A DNA stretch of 64,000 nucleotides, from the NCBI GenBank assembly GCA_965220245.1, contig CBDCPI010000004.1, positions 62,001 to 126,000 on the forward strand. Reading direction: 5' to 3'. The notes below the pieces were generated by a model. The model was not told where the DNA came from. It made no database searches and was given only the letters and a program-made list of their open reading frames with translations. Position 1 is the first letter of the stretch. Each line of letters begins with the position of its first letter. A program made the translations under genes and the position numbers. Source of the DNA: CBDCPI01 sp965220245. Its GTDB lineage: Bacteria; Chloroflexota; Dehalococcoidia; Lucifugimonadales; UBA3495. Shown piece by piece: positions 59,237 through 64,000 of the stretch.

Positions 59237-59989
59237 ATGGCTAGTGTGGCTATTACTTCCGTTAACTCACGCAACGCCCGCCGCTACGCAGAAATAATGG
59301 ACCAACTGGGCGTGGCGGTGCGTCTCCTACTCCCTGAAGATGCCGGGCCGAAGCCGACAGAGGTGTTGATGGACGGTGTGGGCGGGCTGATGCTGACCGG
59401 CGGTCCGGACGTAGACCCGTCCCTGTATCATGCTGAGCCCGACTGTTCGGCCAACCTGGTCCTCTGCCGCCCGCTGGACGACTTGGAGCTTCGGGTCCTC
59501 AATTACGCCTTGGCCCTAGACATACCGGTGTTGGCTATTTGCCGGGGAATGCAGCTTTTGAACGTAGCCTTCGGCGGGGGACTGGTCCAAGACCTGCCCA
59601 ACCACCGTCTGGAGGAGCCAAATTCAAGCCGCGAGTACAAAACGCACTTGATTTATCTGTCCCCCGGGTCCAAAGCGGCGGCGATTATCGGCATGGCCGG
59701 GTTTTTTAGGGTAAATAGCCGACACCACCAAGGGCTGTGGGAGGCGCAACGATCGCCCCGGTTAATGACCACCGCCTATAGCGTAGAGGACGGGCTCATC
59801 GAGGGGTTGGAAAGCCCGTCGCATAGTTGGGTTGTTGGGCTACAGTGTCATCCGGAGCGGCAGGACGAGGTGCCCCGGTTGTTCGCCAACCTCTTTAGCG
59901 CCTTCGGCGAGCGGTCGGAGGCTTTCGCTCTGGCCTACTCTGAACAACCTAACCAGGAACAACCTAACCGGACCGGTCCCGGCAAGTAG
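59237..59989 (+). CDS. Gamma-glutamyl-gamma-aminobutyrate hydrolase-like class I amidotransferase (peptidase C26)
   Basis: A 250-residue PuuD-type hydrolase. The nucleophile is Cys102 in AICRGMQLLN, with LTGGPDVDPSLY near residue 53, the family NSRHHQ, and the catalytic His in GLQCHPER. It cleaves gamma-glutamyl bonds, in PuuD releasing GABA in putrescine breakdown. No other puu genes are adjacent. The last 20 residues repeat NQEQPN and are not conserved. Confidence 0.9.
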   Translation: MASVAITSVNSRNARRYAEIMDQLGVAVRLLLPEDAGPKPTEVLMDGVGGLMLTGGPDVDPSLYHAEPDCSANLVLCRPLDDLELRVLNYALALDIPVLAICRGMQLLNVAFGGGLVQDLPNHRLEEPNSSREYKTHLIYLSPGSKAAAIIGMAGFFRVNSRHHQGLWEAQRSPRLMTTAYSVEDGLIEGLESPSHSWVVGLQCHPERQDEVPRLFANLFSAFGERSEAFALAYSEQPNQEQPNRTGPGK

Positions 59990-60152
59990 CGGGTTGCTCC
60001 CGGCGAACGCCAGACCTGCTTCCGGACCTACGGCTCAAAACCGGCGCCAAGGCGCCCCACTCCGCTCAGAAACTTGATGCCTTGGCCGGCCAAGAACCCG
60101 GAGACGGCCTAGCCCACAGCCAGATTAGGACCTGCGAGCAAAGCCCTGGAAT

Positions 60153-60171
60153 CCAATAGCGGCGCTATTGG
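60153..60171 (+). promoter_or_regulatory. Hairpin in the gyrA leader
   Basis: CCAATAGC and GCTATTGG pair perfectly across the loop GGC, about 40 bases before the gyrA start. An AAGGAG Shine-Dalgarno follows at about 60196. A role in control is possible but unproven. Confidence 0.35.
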
Positions 60172-60209
60172 CGGCAAATCAGGAACAAGGCCCTTAAGGA
60201 GCGATACCT

Positions 60210-62777
60210 ATGGTCAGTTCCACCCCTACCCCGCCAGTCGAACGAGACCGGCCGGTGGGCATCGAAGAGGAGATGCGTACATCCTACCTCAGCTACGCGA
60301 TGAGCGTAATCGTTTCCCGGGCGCTGCCCGATGTGCGGGATGGGCTAAAGCCGGTGCAGCGGCGCATCCTCTACACCATGCAAGACATGGGACTCCGGTC
60401 CAACACCGCCTACAAGAAGAGCGCGAGAATCGTCGGCGATGTAATGGGCAAATTCCATCCCCACGGCGACGGGGCTATCTACGACGCCTTGGTCCGAATG
60501 GCTCAGCCCTTTTCGATGCGGTACCCGTTGATTACCGGCCAAGGGAACTACGGAAGTGTTGACGGCGACCCCCCAGCAGCCATGCGCTACACCGAGGCCC
60601 GCTTGGCGCCCATTGCCGAGGAGATGCTGGCCGACATAGACCTCAACACGGTTGACTTCGCCTTTAACTTTGACGACTCAATCGAGGAACCGGTGGTCCT
60701 CCCCGGCCGCTTGCCGAATATGCTGGTTAACGGCTCCTCCGGGATCGCCGTGGGTATGGCGACCAACATTCCGCCCCACAATCTAGGCGAGGTCTGTGAC
60801 GCGATTTGCTACCTGATCGACCACCCGGACTGCGCCATCGAGCGGCTGATTAATTTCGTTGCCGGTCCCGACTTTCCTACCGGCGCCATCATCCGGGGTA
60901 AAGCCGGGTGTGTCGACACCTACACTACCGGACGCGGCCGCATCATGATGGAGGCCGCCACCGAAATCGAAGAGATTCGCGGCGGACGGGAGCAAATAAT
61001 TGTTTCCGAGCTCCCCTACCAAGTAAATAAGGCCAACTTGGTGGAGAAGATCGCCCAACTGGTGCGAGAGAAGCGGATCGAGGGAATCTCCGACATCCGC
61101 GACGAGTCGGACCGCCATGGCATGAGAATCGTGATTGAGCTGCGCCGGGACGCTCAGTCCTACGTGGTGTTGAATAACCTGTTCAAGCACACCGCCCTTC
61201 GCACCTCGTTTAACAGCATCGTCCTAGCTCTGGTCGACGGGCAACCCCAGGTGCTAAACCTTAAGCGCGCGCTGGAGTTATTTATCGAGCACCGCCAAGA
61301 GGTTACCCGGCGGCGCTCGGAGTTTCTGCTAAAGCGGGCCCAAGACCGGGACCATATTGTCCAAGGCCTGCTGCTGGCATTGGACCGCATCGATGAGGTA
61401 ATTGCGATCATCCGGGCCTCCCAAGACGTTGAGGCCGCTCGCAACAACTTGATGGAGCGCCTCGGTCTTACCCAGATACAAGCCCAAGCCATCCTGGATA
61501 TGCAGCTTCGGCGGCTCGCTGCCTTGGAGCGGGAGCGGCTGGAGAAGGAACACGAGGACCTGCTTAAGACCATCGCGGAACTGGAAGGCCTGCTGGCCGA
61601 CCCGGCCAAGGTCTTGTCGGAGGTAAAGTCGGAAACCCGGAAACTGAAGCGGTCCTACGGCGACCAGCGCCGGACCGTCATTGACGAAGCCGAGATCGAG
61701 GACCAGTCGGACGACCAGTTCATACCTCACCAAGACGTGGTGGTAACGCTGAGCCAGCGGGGCTACATCAAGCGGGTCCCCTGTCAGACCTACCGCACCC
61801 AGCACCGCGGCGGCAAGGGCGTTCGGGGGATGACTACTCGAGACGACGACGCCATTCTGGACCTACAGGTGGTGGACACCCACGATACCCTGTTCTTCTT
61901 CACCAACCGGGGGCGGGTGTACCCCTTGAGGGTCTTCCGCATACCGGGGGATACCTCCCGCGCCACGCGGGGGGCGCTCTTGAGCAATCTGCTGCCTCTG
62001 TCCACCAAGGGGGAGCACGTCCAAGCGATGCTGTCCATCGAGAACCCCAACGAGGACTACCTGCTGGCGCTAGCCACCAAACTCGGAGAGGTCAAAGCAC
62101 TCAAGACGGGAGAGCTTTCCAACATCCGGCCCAGCGGTCTGATAGTTATGGACCTGGAGCGGGATGACGAGTTGGTCAGCGTGGCCCAGGTTGGGGACGC
62201 CAAGGACATCATCATGGTGTCGGAAAAGGGCCAGGCGCTTCGATTCGCCGTTGACGAACTGACCCCACGGTCCCGCACCGCCGGGGGCGTTCGCGGTATG
62301 AAGTTGCTTGACGGCGATAAAATCGTGGCTATGGTGCCCGCGCTACCCAACCACCACCTGCTGATTGTTAGCCAAGGAGGATACGGCAAGTCAACGCTTG
62401 TCTCCGAATACACACCACACAAGCGGAACACACAGGGAATTCGCGCCATCCGTGTAACTGAAAAGAACGGCCCGGTGGCCGCAGCCAGGGTTGTGAACTA
62501 TGCTGACGACGGTCAGGAGATATTCATCATCTCGGCCAAAGCTCAGGTGGTCCGGATAACCTTGGAGGACGTGAAGAAAACCGGGCGAGTCGCCCAGGGG
62601 GTCATAGTGTGGCGAGACCGGGAGCCCGACGACTACGTGGTGTCAATAGCCTGTTTCCAAGAGACGGACTACACAAAACCGGACGATTCCCAGAACGGTC
62701 ACCACCACGCCAATGGCGCAACAAAGGGTACGGCTGCGGCTATCGAGGATGGGCCGACGGAGGCCAATCAAGCGTAG
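60210..62777 (+). CDS. gyrA: DNA gyrase subunit A
   Basis: An 855-residue type IIA topoisomerase subunit. The winged-helix CAP domain ends in the catalytic Tyr127 (AAMRYTEARL). The quinolone-resistance segment is HPHGDGAIYDALVRMAQ. The C-terminal beta-pinwheel carries the GyrA box as QHRGGKG (consensus QRRGGKG), so it is gyrase rather than topoisomerase IV. At the place of E. coli Ser83 it has Gly88; Asp92 corresponds to Asp87. The C-terminal 35 residues are Asn/His/Gly-rich. gyrB is not in the window. Confidence 0.96.
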   Translation: MVSSTPTPPVERDRPVGIEEEMRTSYLSYAMSVIVSRALPDVRDGLKPVQRRILYTMQDMGLRSNTAYKKSARIVGDVMGKFHPHGDGAIYDALVRMAQPFSMRYPLITGQGNYGSVDGDPPAAMRYTEARLAPIAEEMLADIDLNTVDFAFNFDDSIEEPVVLPGRLPNMLVNGSSGIAVGMATNIPPHNLGEVCDAICYLIDHPDCAIERLINFVAGPDFPTGAIIRGKAGCVDTYTTGRGRIMMEAATEIEEIRGGREQIIVSELPYQVNKANLVEKIAQLVREKRIEGISDIRDESDRHGMRIVIELRRDAQSYVVLNNLFKHTALRTSFNSIVLALVDGQPQVLNLKRALELFIEHRQEVTRRRSEFLLKRAQDRDHIVQGLLLALDRIDEVIAIIRASQDVEAARNNLMERLGLTQIQAQAILDMQLRRLAALERERLEKEHEDLLKTIAELEGLLADPAKVLSEVKSETRKLKRSYGDQRRTVIDEAEIEDQSDDQFIPHQDVVVTLSQRGYIKRVPCQTYRTQHRGGKGVRGMTTRDDDAILDLQVVDTHDTLFFFTNRGRVYPLRVFRIPGDTSRATRGALLSNLLPLSTKGEHVQAMLSIENPNEDYLLALATKLGEVKALKTGELSNIRPSGLIVMDLERDDELVSVAQVGDAKDIIMVSEKGQALRFAVDELTPRSRTAGGVRGMKLLDGDKIVAMVPALPNHHLLIVSQGGYGKSTLVSEYTPHKRNTQGIRAIRVTEKNGPVAAARVVNYADDGQEIFIISAKAQVVRITLEDVKKTGRVAQGVIVWRDREPDDYVVSIACFQETDYTKPDDSQNGHHHANGATKGTAAAIEDGPTEANQA

Positions 62778-62860
62778 TTGGCAGATTCGGAGTCCGGGAA
62801 ACGGAGAGGTATGGAAATTCCGGGTCAGTGTCGCTTGGAAAACATCGAGGGTGGCTTCGC

Positions 62861-63343
62861 CTAGCCCGCCGGATTATACCACCGGCTGCGGTAGAACATG
62901 AGGGGTGCGCCAACCTCGGCTTGGCGCACCTCTTTGACTTCTCCCAGATAGATGGTGTGGTCCCCGTAAACGTGGGAACCAACCACATGGCAGCTAAAGA
63001 AGACCATAGAGTTTTCTAGTACCGGCACTCCATCACCGGCCCGGGTATAAGTGTATTCCACGTCGCCTTGGCGGTCTTCGGGCCGCTTGGCGAAATAGGC
63101 CCCTAATTCCTGCTGTTCTTGGCGAAGGATGTTGACCCCAAACTTCCTGTTTAGCTCCATAAACCCGTAGGTATTGGTCCCGTGGGCCACACAAACCAAG
63201 ACCATTGGGGGTTCGAGACAGACCGACGTAAAGGAGTTGGCCGTCATCGAGTGAGGTTGATCGTGATCGTCTATGGTCGTTATTACGGTGACACCGGTGG
63301 CGAAAACTGACATCGCCAATCTGAATTCATCTTTATTGACCAA
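62861..63343 (-). CDS. Flavin reductase family protein
   Basis: A 160-residue FMN-binding split-barrel protein of the flavin reductase family. FATGVTVITTIDD, HSMTANSFTSVCLEPPMVLV and FGVNILRQEQQELGAYFA are the standard blocks. Such proteins supply reduced FMN to two-component monooxygenases or act as oxygenase reductases. No oxygenase is adjacent, although an LLM protein occurs elsewhere in the window. It converges with gyrA. Confidence 0.9.
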   Translation of the reverse strand: MVNKDEFRLAMSVFATGVTVITTIDDHDQPHSMTANSFTSVCLEPPMVLVCVAHGTNTYGFMELNRKFGVNILRQEQQELGAYFAKRPEDRQGDVEYTYTRAGDGVPVLENSMVFFSCHVVGSHVYGDHTIYLGEVKEVRQAEVGAPLMFYRSRWYNPAG

Positions 63344-63589
63344 GTCTCTACCTGTCCTCGTCTCTACCTGTCGTCGGAAGTTGGCCCCATTATAGTAGGT
63401 TTGCCAAGGTTACGCCAACCGCCGTGCCAACGGAGAATAGGCCGGTTTGCGGCGCCCGCTCTAGTGGTCGAACAGCTTTGCATTGATGGATGAAGAGGTT
63501 GAAGTTTAATGCGTGAGCACCACTGCCCCAATTATTGCCGGGCAATCACGCCAATCTCGGCTACTCCTCATTTCAAAGATTTCGGACTA

Positions 63590-64000
63590 CTAGCAAGGAA
63601 ATGGCCTAAAGCACTCAGCGATTTGTTGCGGCGGGTGTTCTGCGGCTAGGTCCGGGTCCAGCTTGGCTACCGTGTTGGACGGGATTAGCCCCGAGAATAT
63701 GTCAGGGTGGGTCAACTGGGCGAGTATCTCCAGACCCTGGACGATGCGGGGGCCGGGCCGACTAAAGTATACGTGGTCGATGAGGTACACCTCACCGGCT
63801 TGGACCGCAGGAAGGCGAGTCCAACCATCCTGAGCGGCCAGCCAGGGAATCTCCCGGAGTCCCCGGGCCAAGTCCGACGAGCAGAGGTCAATGAACAGCT
63901 TTTCCGGTGCCCAAGCGCAAATGTCCTTCCACTCGGGCCGGGCCGCCGGTGAGCCCGGTGGGAACATCTCTTGACGCCCTCCGGCCAGACCCAGCAACTC
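63590..64000 (-). CDS. Cobalamin-binding (BtuF-like) ABC substrate-binding protein, partial
   Basis: The C-terminal part of a FecCD/BtuF-type periplasmic binding protein, cut by the window edge (frame open at 64000). LLGLAGGRQEMF, APEKLFIDLCSSD, LPAVQAGEVYLIDHVYFSRP and GPRIVQGLEILAQLTHPDIF match cobalamin-binding members closely. It would capture corrinoids for uptake, in keeping with the PduO-type adenosyltransferase at 5.2 kb. The 5' end and any permease genes lie outside. Confidence 0.8.
   Translation of the reverse strand, partial: ELLGLAGGRQEMFPPGSPAARPEWKDICAWAPEKLFIDLCSSDLARGLREIPWLAAQDGWTRLPAVQAGEVYLIDHVYFSRPGPRIVQGLEILAQLTHPDIFSGLIPSNTVAKLDPDLAAEHPPQQIAECFRPFPC

Noticed and set aside
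63340..63385. Short tandem GTCTCTACCTGTC repeat before the flavin reductase start
   Set aside because: Two imperfect units only; no structural or regulatory signal is evident.

Overview
The window is a GC-rich (about 60% by eye) bacterial chromosome segment, densely coded on both strands, with two tRNA genes and no rRNA. Its gene set combines a coenzyme F420 pathway (cofC, cofD, cofG, cofH, a separate cofE and an LLM-type F420 oxidoreductase), a futalosine-type MqnA homologue, an aerobic molybdenum hydroxylase, an archaeal-type fructose-bisphosphate aldolase/phosphatase, a DUF255 thioredoxin-domain protein and Uma2, DUF2182, DUF6883 and DUF4926 proteins. Together with many short palindromic repeats this fits an aerobic Chloroflexota lineage (Dehalococcoidia/SAR202-like). 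That placement is inferred from gene content only.

Layout. 1-9.2 kb: dienelactone hydrolase, class III aminotransferase, Uma2 protein, DNA polymerase IV, cofE, cobalamin adenosyltransferase, hisH-hisA, an acetyltransferase, a Nudix hydrolase and a MoaD-like protein. 9.3-13.0 kb: a three-gene molybdenum hydroxylase operon (FAD, 2Fe-2S and Mo subunits). 13-16.9 kb: DUF2182 membrane protein, unknown protein, VOC protein, a lower-GC DUF6883/DUF4926 pair and a ketopantoate reductase. 16.9-19.3 kb: a decayed leucine-rich-repeat gene hit by an intact IS4-family element with an 11-bp target duplication. 19.3-25.4 kb: Zn-ribbon/OB-fold protein, SDR, PaREP1-like protein, CMD protein, a broken aspartyl protease, a TPP enzyme, a MetF-like protein and MqnA. 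25.4-31 kb: secreted gluzincin and a dipeptide-type ABC system lacking ATPases. 31.2-34 kb: tRNA-His, tRNA-Arg, an alpha/beta hydrolase, and an NHL protein bracketed by inverted repeats. 34-43 kb: a frameshifted lhr helicase, two MITEs in tandem, a DUF255 protein and aspS. 43-52 kb: FBP aldolase/phosphatase, a Zn-ribbon/TPR protein, fabI and the F420 cluster. 52-64 kb: ruvB, fabF, folC, an NDUFA9-like protein, mocA-like and xdhC-like cofactor genes, a C26 peptidase, gyrA, a flavin reductase and a truncated cobalamin-binding protein.

Functional links. The F420 genes supply the deazaflavin used by the neighbouring LLM oxidoreductase. The MoaD-like, MocA-like and XdhC-like genes probably serve the molybdenum hydroxylase although they are scattered. 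BtuF-like and PduO-type proteins point to corrinoid uptake and activation.

The most unusual layer is non-coding. At least five short inverted-repeat elements (about 130-350 bp) have recognisable terminal inverted repeats, and four of these have direct flanking repeats. They share two kinds of palindromic core set between different ends. Two of them lie in tandem at the 3' end of lhr, separated by three copies of the same 9-bp target. Another repeat family appears to supply Shine-Dalgarno sequences to at least two genes.
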